NCBI RefSeq assembly: GCF_036182465.1
Contig: NZ_CP108081.1
Span: 11,160,001-11,224,000, forward strand
Length of the DNA: 64,000 nucleotides
DNA from: Streptomyces sp. NBC_00258
GTDB lineage: Bacteria; Actinomycetota; Actinomycetes; Streptomycetales; Streptomycetaceae
Direction: 5' to 3'
In this document: in pieces, positions 28,601-38,072 of the stretch
Layout of the letters: every line of letters begins with the position of its first letter
How positions within the stretch are numbered: the first letter of the stretch is position 1
Notes under the pieces: generated by a model
What the model was told of the DNA's origin: nothing
Seen by the model: the letters and a program-made list of their open reading frames with translations, nothing else
Database searches by the model: none
Translations under genes and position numbers: made by a program

Positions 28601-28969
28601 GATGCTCTCCCAGTAGGCGACATGGCCGCCGAAGCCGAGCACCGCGGGATCGTGGGTCTTCATGAAGACCGCGCGCCCACGGCTCATCAGCCAAGGGCCC
28701 GCCGGGTCGTTGCCCGAGCGGGCCAGGAGGCGGTCCATCCAGAAGTCGGTCCCCGAGCTCTCCGCGTCGTAGATGCTGCGCATCATGTCGCCCGGCGTGT
28801 AGGCGACGGGCGCGGCCGGGATCGCGGGGCCGCCGAAGGTGGGGAAGCCGATGGTCTGCGCGGCGTGGGCCGGGGTCCCGGCGACGACGGAACAGACGCT
28901 GAGCATCAGCGCGACGAGAAGGCATCTAGTGCGCCGACGTCGTGTCAGTAGGGCGTGCGGTCTTCTCAT
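25661..28969 (-). CDS. Large secreted (alpha/alpha)6-type glycoside hydrolase with two discoidin-like domains
   Basis: A 1102-residue exported protein. A signal peptide runs to about residue 36 (ends GTPAHAAQT). A beta-sandwich region (~40-300) is followed by an (alpha/alpha)6 toroid of the GH63/MGH1-like type (~310-690; YYRWWLMRFNSL, ADAVSFHWKPGNMDRAESA, WNPNRQLFEHR, ANEFWADWNG, WIHHNILG). Two F5/8 type C (CBM32-like) domains follow at ~820-950 and ~960-1095 (NLASGATASASHTG, AGSATASASHTSSW). I cannot assign the family with certainty. With GH43 and GH93 nearby it is probably an exo-acting enzyme on arabinan, arabinogalactan or a glycan side chain. It is first in the operon with GH43. Confidence 0.75.
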   Translation of the reverse strand: MRRPHALLTRRRRTRCLLVALMLSVCSVVAGTPAHAAQTIGFPTFGGPAIPAAPVAYTPGDMMRSIYDAESSGTDFWMDRLLARSGNDPAGPWLMSRGRAVFMKTHDPAVLGFGGHVAYWESINDQNAYSVAISPGTFTEQVAQRRQVPSHWKSVHTSGSVTVDQTKFITDNNVAVTNLSIKNNGSSSTTLQLRATSPYATTGSGSELTGQVGAYNNLTTIRPRLTGDGFAVSGGGLNRSVTIAAGATVTTKVVMGFVTDEIPRSLTEYNAYAGYSNATAFATHVKAYNLWWAQNVPYIDVPEGAIKKNIYYRWWLMRFNSLDADIPGQTFQFPTSTEGVLGYNNAIALTQPMHIDDLKYLRNPAYAYGDWLSVGQTSKGARFLDNPGDPENWSNSYTQYIAEAAWKSYQIHGGQPGIAANLARYAEGDVKGQLAHYDHDNNKLIEYDWGALTGNDADAVSFHWKPGNMDRAESAYQYSGALAAAQAYEATGNTAKATEMRTLANQIKGAIVNVLWNPNRQLFEHRLKSTNEWVPWKEINNYYPFSVGAVPNTATYKQALRLYDDPAQYPIFPFYTANQVDKKAAADAGNPGSNNFSTINSTVQFRLYSSVLRNYSNSWMSATDYKKLLYWNTWAQYVGGNTQWPDANEFWADWNGSSINYRSWIHHNILGSSNWTVIEDVAGLRPRNDAKVELSPIDIGWSHFTVNNLRYRGADLSIVWDDPADGVVRYPGVPEGYSIYVNGSRAATVSSLVPFTWDPATGDVTTSGTVTHHTSVTGLKAPNQVVQDSPQMVDMLAKAGVDLTADLTNLASGATASASHTGSGSAASGAVDGYPTNEPFWGAGGSPNSQDWYELNLGTARTLNEVRLYFKDSRPASTTYRTPSAYTIQYYNGSSWVSAPGQAKSPPAPRANYNVVQFPAISAQRIRVLATNASGAKTGLTEVKVFNRGGVQPPANQAGSATASASHTSSWESVAAVNDGIDPPSSNDTVNPRWGTWPETGQQWAELTWPTARTLDKAEVYFFDDDQGIDMPASWKLQYWNGSAYVDVPGAGGYPLAKNQYNTITFTATSTTRLRVLLTGNGTRSVGLLEAKVYGPSATAKR

Positions 28970-29264
28970 CGGAGGCTCCCTGTCCGGTTGACAGCAGGCG
29001 GTTGCTCGCGATGGTGCGTTCGGCCGCGCGGCCGCCGGGGCCGTGGGCTATGGCGTGTCCCTGACAGGCGCAAGCGTCATTGGGGCGCCGCAAATGAGGC
29101 TGACCTAAAAGGTTTTCGCAACATAGAGGCGAGCTGATGCACTGTCAATAGCCGCCGAGAGGGCCGCATCCCTTACATGGCAAGGGCTTACCGGTCTAGG
29201 TTCGGATCAGGCGAGGGCAGACGGCGTCTGAAGTGACGGTTTCCTCTAGGCGGAAAAGGTTTTC
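28970..29264. promoter_or_regulatory. Divergent control region with two AAAAGGTTTTCG operators
   Basis: A minus-strand promoter is visible: -35 TTGACA (29143-29148), 17-nt spacer, -10 TATGTT (29120-29125). TAAAAGGTTTTCG (29106-29118) lies directly downstream, over the expected start of transcription of the hydrolase operon. A second copy, GGAAAAGGTTTTCG (29252-29265), overlaps the ribosome site and GTG start of the divergent LacI gene. This arrangement fits repression of both directions by that LacI protein. Confidence 0.72.
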
Positions 29265-30287
29265 GTGACGATGGATTCTACGCGGCGGCGCGCGACCACG
29301 ATCACCGATGTGGCCACACGCGCGGGGGTGTCGATCGCGACCGCGTCCAAGGCTCTCAACGGCCGGAGCCAAGTCCGCGCCGAGACCCTCCAGCGTGTCC
29401 TCCGGGCGGCGGAGGAACTGGGATACCAGCCGAACGCGCTCGCCCAGAGCCTGATCTCCGGCCAGACCCGCACCGTCGGGCTGCTCACCAGCGACAGCGT
29501 CGGCCGTTTCGGTATCCCCGTGCTGCTCGGCGCGGAGGACGCCTTCGGCACGGGGGAGATGGCCGTCCTGCTCTGCGACGCCCGCGGAGACGCCATCCGC
29601 GAGCGGCACTACCTTCGCACCCTGCTGGCCCGTCGCGTCGACGGGATCATCGTGGTCGGTGAGAGCACGGATCCACGACCGTCGATCAACCTCGATCTGC
29701 CCGTGCCGGTCGTCTACGCCTACGCGCCCTCCGACGACCCGAAAGACGTCTCGTTCGTGCCCGACGACAGGGGAGGGGCGCGCATCGCCGTCCAGCACCT
29801 GCTGACCGTCGGCAGGCGGCGCGTCGCCCACATCACCGGGCCCACCCACTACCAGGCCGCCCAGGACAGGTCGGCCGGCACCATCGAGACCCTGGAGGAG
29901 GCGGGACTCGCCCTCTCCGGCGGCCAGGTGCTCTTCGGCGCGTGGTCGCGGAGGTGGGGGCGGCAGGCCGCCGAGATCGTGCTCACCGCCGACCCGGAGA
30001 TCGACGCCGTGTTCTGCGGGAGCGATCAGATCGCGGCGGGGTTCGTCGAGGCGGTCCGCGAACGGGGCCGCCGCGTTCCCGACGACATCGCGGTCGTCGG
30101 ATACGACAACTGGGAGGTCCTGTCCGCCGAGACCAGGCCACCTCTGACGACCATCGACATGAACCTGGAGGTGCTGGGCCGCACGGCGGCCCAGCACCTG
30201 TTCGCCGCCATCGGCGGCCGGGCCGCCTCGGGGGTGCACCGCATGCCCTGCAGCCTGACGATCCGGGAGTCGACCGTGGCGCAGTAG
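29265..30287 (+). CDS. LacI-family transcriptional regulator (arabinan hydrolase operon)
   Basis: A 340-residue LacI regulator. The HTH is ATTITDVATRAGVSIATASK (residues ~10-29) with hinge NALAQSLISGQTRTVGLL. The effector domain ends PPLTTIDMNLEVLGRTAAQ. The helix carries Ala-Ser-Lys (ATASKAL) where many LacI proteins have VSR, so operator preference may differ; this suits the AAAAGGTTTTC boxes rather than AACGTT boxes. I took the GTG at 29265 with AAAAGG 5 nt upstream; the ATG at 29271 is the alternative. It is divergent from the GH operon and convergent with GH93 (34 nt gap). Confidence 0.92.
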   Translation: MTMDSTRRRATTITDVATRAGVSIATASKALNGRSQVRAETLQRVLRAAEELGYQPNALAQSLISGQTRTVGLLTSDSVGRFGIPVLLGAEDAFGTGEMAVLLCDARGDAIRERHYLRTLLARRVDGIIVVGESTDPRPSINLDLPVPVVYAYAPSDDPKDVSFVPDDRGGARIAVQHLLTVGRRRVAHITGPTHYQAAQDRSAGTIETLEEAGLALSGGQVLFGAWSRRWGRQAAEIVLTADPEIDAVFCGSDQIAAGFVEAVRERGRRVPDDIAVVGYDNWEVLSAETRPPLTTIDMNLEVLGRTAAQHLFAAIGGRAASGVHRMPCSLTIRESTVAQ

Positions 30288-30321
30288 GGCCGCAGGGCGC
30301 GGTGCCTGCTGCACCACATGC

Positions 30322-32127
30322 CTACTGCACGAGTTCCCACTCCTGCGAGCCGTCCGCGACCGTGTTCTGCAAAGTGAGCGCCGCTCCGTCCGACGCGCCG
30401 GTCAGGTACAGGTCCTGGTTCTTCACCGACTGCAGTCTGTAGAAGCCATCGCTGGTCTTGATGAGGTTCCAACTGCCGGTGGGGCTGTTGTCGACCCACT
30501 GGCCGATCCGCTGCCCGACCGTCGCGTTCCCGGTCCAGATCGCCGCCGCGCGACCGCCCGACTTGTTGAGCAGCGTGACGCCGCCCTGGGGCTCGGTCAC
30601 CACGTGCCAGTACTGGGTGTCAGGGTTCGCCGCCGCTCCGGGCTCCTCCAACACGACGTCAGGAACGTCCCCGTTGCCGATGTTCGCGTCGTTGGTCTTG
30701 TTGCCGGTGCCGATCACCTGGTTGGTCCTGCGGTTGACCAACTGGTAGTAGGCGCCGTCCGATTGGCCGAGGTCGACCTCGGCGAAGGCGATCGTCGAGG
30801 CGCCCTGGTTGTTGAGGATCGCGATGCGCCCGGTGCCCTCGACGTACTGCAGGTTGCGGCTGTAACCGGCAGGCGAGGTCGTCTGGTACTCCTTCCACGT
30901 GCCGTCGCTGCGTCCGCTCTCGTTGACCCAGACGTTGCCACTGCCTGCGGCGTTGTAGACCAGGCGCCCACCGGGAAGCCTGACGACGACCGGACTGCCG
31001 CCTCTCGCGAGAGGACGGGAGCCGGCGGCGACCGGCAGAGAGGCGACGTCCGTGCCGGTGGCGGAGCCGCGGTAGAACTCCAGCGGGCTGTCGGCGATCA
31101 CGTACCGGGTGTTGGCTCCGCCGGCCCAGTACTCGAACGGGAGCATCCACTTGCCGTCCGTCGTCCGGACGACGTTCGTCATGCCCGGCCGTCCGCCTCC
31201 GATCTCCGTCTTGCCGCCGCCCATGTCCTGGGTCAGTCCCGCGAGGTCGACGACGGGTGCGCTCCACTGCGTACTGCGGCCGTCCCAGGTCTTGTGCACG
31301 AGGATCTGGCCGTGCGAATCCGGGGCGGTGTCGTTCGCGGGGTCCAGCGTCGGGACGCCGGTGGCCGGGTCGAAGCCGATGTAGTCGTTCTCGTCGGAGT
31401 AGTAGCAGACGAGCTTGCCCTTGTAGACCATCAGGTACGGCTCCCAGAGGGGATCCACCTGCTTCTTCGTGTTCGCGTCCGCGATGTTCTGGCCGGTTGC
31501 GCCCGCGCTGCCGCCCTGCCAGCCGCCGGTCGCGATGACGTTGAGGACCTTCCACGTCTTGCCGTCGTTGGTGCTGGAGTACAGGGCGATCGCCAGGTTT
31601 TTGCGGTCTCCGTCGTTCGACGGCGTCCAGTTCGGATCCGCCGCCTTGTGCTCCTTGTAGTAGTAGTCGTCGCCCGACACGACACTCGCCAGGAGCAGCG
31701 TGCCCTGCTTCAGGTTCCCGACATCCTGGGGAAGCGTGTAGAGGTACGGGTTCGTCCAGTTGCTCGTGTACTTCGCGTACTTGGGATCGTTGGAGAGGTA
31801 CGCGGGCGCCTTGACCTGCGACAGTGGCTGCCAGCTCGTTCCGTGGTCGTCGCTCTTGTACACGGGGAGGGTCTGCTTGGAGGCGCTGCCCGTCTCCGGC
31901 ACCACCGTGGACTTCTCGAACGACGCGACCAGGCGTCCGCTCGGCAACTGCGCCGACTTCGGGTAGACCGCGCAGTTGCCCCGCCCCTTGAGGCACGGTT
32001 CGTTTCCGAGCTGGTAGAGGATTCCACCGGTCGGGTTGTACGCCTGTGCGGTGCCCATCGGGATCGCCAGCATCGCGGATGCCGCGACGAAGGTTCCCAG
32101 CGCTTTCCCTGCTCTTCTTCTTTGCAA
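30322..32127 (-). CDS. Secreted GH93 exo-alpha-1,5-arabinanase-like enzyme with C-terminal lectin-like domain
   Basis: A six-blade sialidase-fold enzyme with the GH93-like pattern (NEPCLKGRGNCAVYPKSAQL, Asp-box SDDHGTSWQPL, STNDGKTWKVL, GGGRPGMTNVVRTTDGKWM). A beta-trefoil-like C-terminal ~150 residues follows (YYQLVNRRTNQVIG, YRLQSVKNQDLYL). The signal peptide begins QRRRAGKALGTFVAAS and ends GTAQA. I choose the TTG at 32127, because a perfect AAGGAGG lies 4-5 nt upstream of it. A GTG at 32151 would add eight residues but has no good ribosome site. It would release arabinobiose from arabinan ends. It is the last gene of the GH42/importer operon, 58 nt after GH42. Confidence 0.78.
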   Translation of the reverse strand: MQRRRAGKALGTFVAASAMLAIPMGTAQAYNPTGGILYQLGNEPCLKGRGNCAVYPKSAQLPSGRLVASFEKSTVVPETGSASKQTLPVYKSDDHGTSWQPLSQVKAPAYLSNDPKYAKYTSNWTNPYLYTLPQDVGNLKQGTLLLASVVSGDDYYYKEHKAADPNWTPSNDGDRKNLAIALYSSTNDGKTWKVLNVIATGGWQGGSAGATGQNIADANTKKQVDPLWEPYLMVYKGKLVCYYSDENDYIGFDPATGVPTLDPANDTAPDSHGQILVHKTWDGRSTQWSAPVVDLAGLTQDMGGGKTEIGGGRPGMTNVVRTTDGKWMLPFEYWAGGANTRYVIADSPLEFYRGSATGTDVASLPVAAGSRPLARGGSPVVVRLPGGRLVYNAAGSGNVWVNESGRSDGTWKEYQTTSPAGYSRNLQYVEGTGRIAILNNQGASTIAFAEVDLGQSDGAYYQLVNRRTNQVIGTGNKTNDANIGNGDVPDVVLEEPGAAANPDTQYWHVVTEPQGGVTLLNKSGGRAAAIWTGNATVGQRIGQWVDNSPTGSWNLIKTSDGFYRLQSVKNQDLYLTGASDGAALTLQNTVADGSQEWELVQ

Positions 32128-32185
32128 AGCCCCTCCTTGGGGGATGGCCACGGTGGTTGCCTGTAGGGGGTGGATCAGGAGTGGA

Positions 32186-34342
<2,157 letters not shown>

Positions 34343-34391
34343 GGAGGAGCCTCCGGAAGGTCGAGGGGTACGTGGAGTGCGCGTGGGCGCG

Positions 34392-35342
34392 TTACTGCTT
34401 GACGCCGCCGGCGGCCAGGCCGCTCTGCCAGTACCGCTGGAGCAGGAGGAAGGCGATGACGAGCGGGAGGATCGAGATGAGGGAGCCGGTGACGACGAGC
34501 GCGAGCATGTCGCTGCTGGCGCCGGCCCCGCCGTTCTGCGCCTGGGCGGCCCAGGAGGAGAGACCGACCGTGATGGGGTACAGGCTCGGGTCGTTGAGCA
34601 TGATCAGCGGGAGGAAGTAGTTGTTCCAGGTCGCCACGAGCGTGAACAGCAGGACGGTCACCAGGCCGGGCGCGAGAAGCCGCAGAGCGATGGTGAAGAA
34701 GATCCGTGCTTCCCCGGCGCCGTCGATGCGGGCGGCCTCCAGGATGCTGTCGGGAATGGCGTCCTGCGCGTAGACGCGCATGAGGTAGAGGCCGAAGGGG
34801 TTGACGAGGGAGGGCAGGATGACCGCCCAGGGCGTGTTGACCAACTCGGCCTTCGCGAACAGCAGATAGGTCGGGATCGCGAGGGCGGTGGCCGGGACCA
34901 TCACGGCGCCGAGGACGAGGTTGAAGGCCGCACGGTCGCCGCGGAAACGGAACTTGGCGAACCCGTACCCGGCGGCGGCCGCCAGCAGGGCGGCCCCGAA
35001 AGCGCTGACGCCCGCGTACATCACCGTGTTGAGCAGCCAGTGCAGGAAGACTCCGTCGTCCTGCGTGAGGGTTTCCTTGATGTTCGCCGACAGTTGCGGG
35101 GCGTGTGAGAACCACAGGCCGAAGCTGTTGAACAGGTCCTGCGTGCTCTTGGTCGAGGCCACGACCAGCCAGAACAGTGGCAGCAGGAAGTAGGCGAGAG
35201 CGGCCAGCATGGCGATGGTCAGCGGGGTGCTGCGGCGCCGGGACGCCGCGGAACGGCGTGGGCCGCGCCCCGCGGGCGGCCGACCCTTCGCCGCCGCGGT
35301 CACGGTCGCCGCGGTCGTGGTCGCGGGAGCGGTGGTACTCAC
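34392..35342 (-). CDS. Sugar ABC importer permease, MalG type (galacto/arabino-oligosaccharide)
   Basis: A 316-residue permease. A long basic, Ala/Thr-rich N-terminus (~40 residues) comes before the first span, LTIAMLAALAYFLLPLFWLV. The EAA loop is DSILEAARIDGAGEARIFFTI. The GTG start overlaps the upstream permease stop by 4 nt. It lies 49 nt before GH42 in transcription order. It likely imports beta-galacto- or arabino-oligosaccharides for GH42. No ATPase gene is present nearby. Confidence 0.9.
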   Translation of the reverse strand: MSTTAPATTTAATVTAAAKGRPPAGRGPRRSAASRRRSTPLTIAMLAALAYFLLPLFWLVVASTKSTQDLFNSFGLWFSHAPQLSANIKETLTQDDGVFLHWLLNTVMYAGVSAFGAALLAAAAGYGFAKFRFRGDRAAFNLVLGAVMVPATALAIPTYLLFAKAELVNTPWAVILPSLVNPFGLYLMRVYAQDAIPDSILEAARIDGAGEARIFFTIALRLLAPGLVTVLLFTLVATWNNYFLPLIMLNDPSLYPITVGLSSWAAQAQNGGAGASSDMLALVVTGSLISILPLVIAFLLLQRYWQSGLAAGGVKQ

Positions 35343-36235
35343 GGGGTCCTCCTACGGTTCGCGGTGAGCAGGACGGCGTAGGAGGTGATCACGATGACGA
35401 GGCCGAGAAGGAAGGAGACCGTGGCCGCGTAGTTGAGCTTCTGGCCGGTGAAGGCGAGGGAGTAGGAGTACAGGTTCGCGGTGTAGGAGCTGCTGATGAC
35501 GTCCGGGGCGACGGCCATCAGCAGCTTCGGTTCGTTGAACAACTGGAAGCTGCCGATCACCGAGAACAGCAGAGTGAGCATCAGCGCCGGCCGCAGCGCG
35601 GGGAGCTTGATGGAGCGGGCGATGCGCCAGGCACCGGCCCCGTCCATCGCGGCCGCCTCGTACAGCTCGTGGGGGATGGTCCGCAGGGCGGCGTACAGGA
35701 TGATCATGTTGTAGCCGACGAACTCCCAGGTGACGATGTTCGCCAGGCTGGCGAGCATCCAGCCGTCGCTGAGGAAGTGCGGGGCAGGCAGGCCGAGTTT
35801 CTCGCTCAGCTGGGCGAAGGGGCCGAAGTCCGGTCCGTACAGATAGCCCCACATGAGCGCGGCGACCACGCTCGGGACCGCGTACGGGACGAAGATGCCC
35901 AGCCGGATCACCCGGGCCAGGCGCAGCAGGCCGCTGTCGAGGGCGAGCGCGAACAGCAGGGCCAGAACCAGCATCAGCGGGACCTGGATGACGAAGAACA
36001 GCGCGACGCGTCCGACTCCGTGGATGAGCTGCGGATCCTGGACTGCCTTGACGTAGTTGTCGAGGCCGACGAACGCCGTCCCGCCGATCAGCTTCTCCTG
36101 GAACAGGCTGAGGTAGGCGGCGTAGCCGAGCGGGGCGAGGAAGAGGAGGACGAAGAGCACCATGAACGGCGCGACGAACAGCGGCCCTGCCGCACGGCGT
36201 TTCCCCTTGGCGGACGCGGGGGTGGTGACAGCCAT
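35339..36235 (-). CDS. Sugar ABC importer permease, MalF type
   Basis: A 298-residue permease with six probable spans (PLFVAPFMVLFVLLFLAPLG first) and EAA loop ELYEAAAMDGAGAWRIARSI followed by KLPALRPA. It starts at the ATG at 36235, 1 nt after the binding-protein stop, and overlaps the next permease by 4 nt. Confidence 0.9.
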   Translation of the reverse strand: MAVTTPASAKGKRRAAGPLFVAPFMVLFVLLFLAPLGYAAYLSLFQEKLIGGTAFVGLDNYVKAVQDPQLIHGVGRVALFFVIQVPLMLVLALLFALALDSGLLRLARVIRLGIFVPYAVPSVVAALMWGYLYGPDFGPFAQLSEKLGLPAPHFLSDGWMLASLANIVTWEFVGYNMIILYAALRTIPHELYEAAAMDGAGAWRIARSIKLPALRPALMLTLLFSVIGSFQLFNEPKLLMAVAPDVISSSYTANLYSYSLAFTGQKLNYAATVSFLLGLVIVITSYAVLLTANRRRTP

Positions 36236-36236
36236 C

Positions 36237-37622
36237 TCAGCTCCCCTTGACGGTGAAGCCCTGGTCCTTGGCGTACGTGGTCAGCCGCGACTGCCAGGTG
36301 CCGAGTGCGCGGACGGTGTCGGTCCTGTCGGCGAGGGACTTGCCGACCGTCTCGGTCCAGTCGGTTGCCGCCTGGTCGAGGAACGGCGGCCACTGGAAGG
36401 AGGAGTTGACCGTGGAGCTGATGTCGGCGAATACCTGGTTGACCTTCTGGCCGCCGTAGAAGGTCGGCGTGTCCCCGACGAACGCGGCGTCCGTGAGCAG
36501 CGCCTTCGTCGCCGGGAAGAAGAACTGCTCGGTGGCGAACATCTTCGCGCTCGCGGGGTCGGTGTTGAGGAACTGCGCGAACACGGCGGCCGCGATGGGG
36601 TTCTTGGTCGACCGGATCACGGCGGTCGTCGAGCCGCCCCAGTTGCCGGAGCTCGGCTTGGCGGTGTCCCACTGCGGCAGCGGGGCCGCACGCCACTTGC
36701 CCGCGGTGGACTTGGCCGAACCGGAGAGGAAGACCGGCCCCCAGGCCGCGGTGATCCAGGTGGCGTACTTGCCCTTGTTGAGGGCCGCGTACCAGGAGTC
36801 GGTGAAGTCCGGCTCGACGCCTATGACCCCCTCCTTCGCCAGCCCGCCCCAGTACGCGCCGAGCTTCCTGGAGACGGCGTCGTCGACGCTGATGGTGATG
36901 TCGTCGCCGGAGGTGACATAGGGCTTGGCACCCGCCTGCCACTGCAGGCCGTGCCAGGCGGCGGGCTGGTTCGCCGCGAGATTGGTGAGGTAGACGTCGG
37001 GGTCGGCCTTGTGGAGCTTGCGGGCGGCCGCGGCGAACTCGTCCCATGTCTTGGGGACTTCGATGCCGTGCTCGTCGAAGATGTCCTGCCGGTACAGCAT
37101 GCCCATCGGGCCGGTGTCCTGGGGGATCGCCCAGACCTCGCCGTCGCTGCCGCTGACCTGACCCCAGGTCCAGTCGACGAACTGCCCTTTGAGTGCGGAG
37201 GCGCCGTAAGGGCGAAGATCCAGCAGGCTGTCGGTGATAGTGAAGGTCGGGATGGCCTGGTACTCGATCTGCACCATGTCCGGAGCGCCGCTGCCGGCCT
37301 TCAGCGCCGTACGCAGCTTGGTGTACTGCGGGGTGCCCTGACCGGCGTTGACGATCTTGACCTTGACGGCCGGGTACTTCTTCTCGAAGAGCGCGACCTC
37401 CTTCGCGATGTTCGGCACCCAGGTCCAGAACGTCAGCTCGGTCGGGGTCTTCATGGCCTTGTCGATGTCGGCCTGACCGACCGGCTTGGCGGAGGCGGAC
37501 GAGCCGCCCGAGTCGCCGCCGCACGCGGACAGCGCGGCACCGAGCGACAGGGCTCCCGTCGCGGTGAGGAAGAGCCGGCGGTTCATGGCGGAGGGACTGG
37601 CGAAGGACCTGGATGTGGGCAT
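36237..37622 (-). CDS. Sugar ABC importer substrate-binding lipoprotein
   Basis: A 461-residue family 1 binding protein. The signal has MNRRLFLTATGALSLGAAL with lipobox LSAC (Tat-like arginine pair). The mature protein begins ELTFWTWVPNIAKEVALFE. The ATG at 37622 has GGGAG 6 nt upstream; an inner ATG at 37586 is possible, and an open frame extends upstream but would start in unrelated leader sequence. It is the first gene of the operon binding protein - two permeases - GH42 - GH93. Ligand is inferred from GH42 and GH93 as galacto- or arabino-oligosaccharides. Confidence 0.9.
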   Translation of the reverse strand: MPTSRSFASPSAMNRRLFLTATGALSLGAALSACGGDSGGSSASAKPVGQADIDKAMKTPTELTFWTWVPNIAKEVALFEKKYPAVKVKIVNAGQGTPQYTKLRTALKAGSGAPDMVQIEYQAIPTFTITDSLLDLRPYGASALKGQFVDWTWGQVSGSDGEVWAIPQDTGPMGMLYRQDIFDEHGIEVPKTWDEFAAAARKLHKADPDVYLTNLAANQPAAWHGLQWQAGAKPYVTSGDDITISVDDAVSRKLGAYWGGLAKEGVIGVEPDFTDSWYAALNKGKYATWITAAWGPVFLSGSAKSTAGKWRAAPLPQWDTAKPSSGNWGGSTTAVIRSTKNPIAAAVFAQFLNTDPASAKMFATEQFFFPATKALLTDAAFVGDTPTFYGGQKVNQVFADISSTVNSSFQWPPFLDQAATDWTETVGKSLADRTDTVRALGTWQSRLTTYAKDQGFTVKGS

Positions 37623-38072
37623 GGTGAACTCCCGCGATGGCGAAGGGCATGGCACGCCGAGCGAGGGCGTGCGGAACACGGAGAAAGGGAGAGGGGGCAG
37701 GCGTGGGCGTGACGACCGGGTTGTGGACCGTGCGGTCGGGAGCACGTCCTCGCTGACCGGGACCGGCGTGCGTTCCACCTGCTTCGGTGGTGGAAGGACG
37801 CGGCCGACAGGAGAAGAAGCGGGCTGGGCAGGGGCCGGCGCGACGATGTGGGACCGGCGCGGCGGTCGGGCTCAGGGGTCCCGTGGTGAGAGGGATGGTC
37901 CGGCGGCGCTCGTTTCCCGGGGTCGTCCGGACGAGCGGGGCGCGGTCGGAGAAGGAACGAGCTGAACTGCGGCCGGTATGACGGCTCGTCCTGGGATCAC
38001 ATGCCGGTCATGGGCTCCGTCGGCCGGGCCGGCCTCCGCCGGTGAGCGGTTGTCGGAGTGCGGCAGTGGGTG
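37623..38072. promoter_or_regulatory. 450-nt leader/promoter region of the GH42 operon
   Basis: No gene is supported. Two inverted repeats are present: CGCTCGT (37907-37913) / ACGAGCG (37931-37937), and TTCCACC (37773-37779) / GGTGGAA (37789-37795). Either could be a hairpin in the long leader or an operator. A minus-strand TTGACA at 38071-38076 overlaps the stop of the LacI gene but has no good -10 at 17 nt. I found no clear CG-centred LacI box here. Confidence 0.4.
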
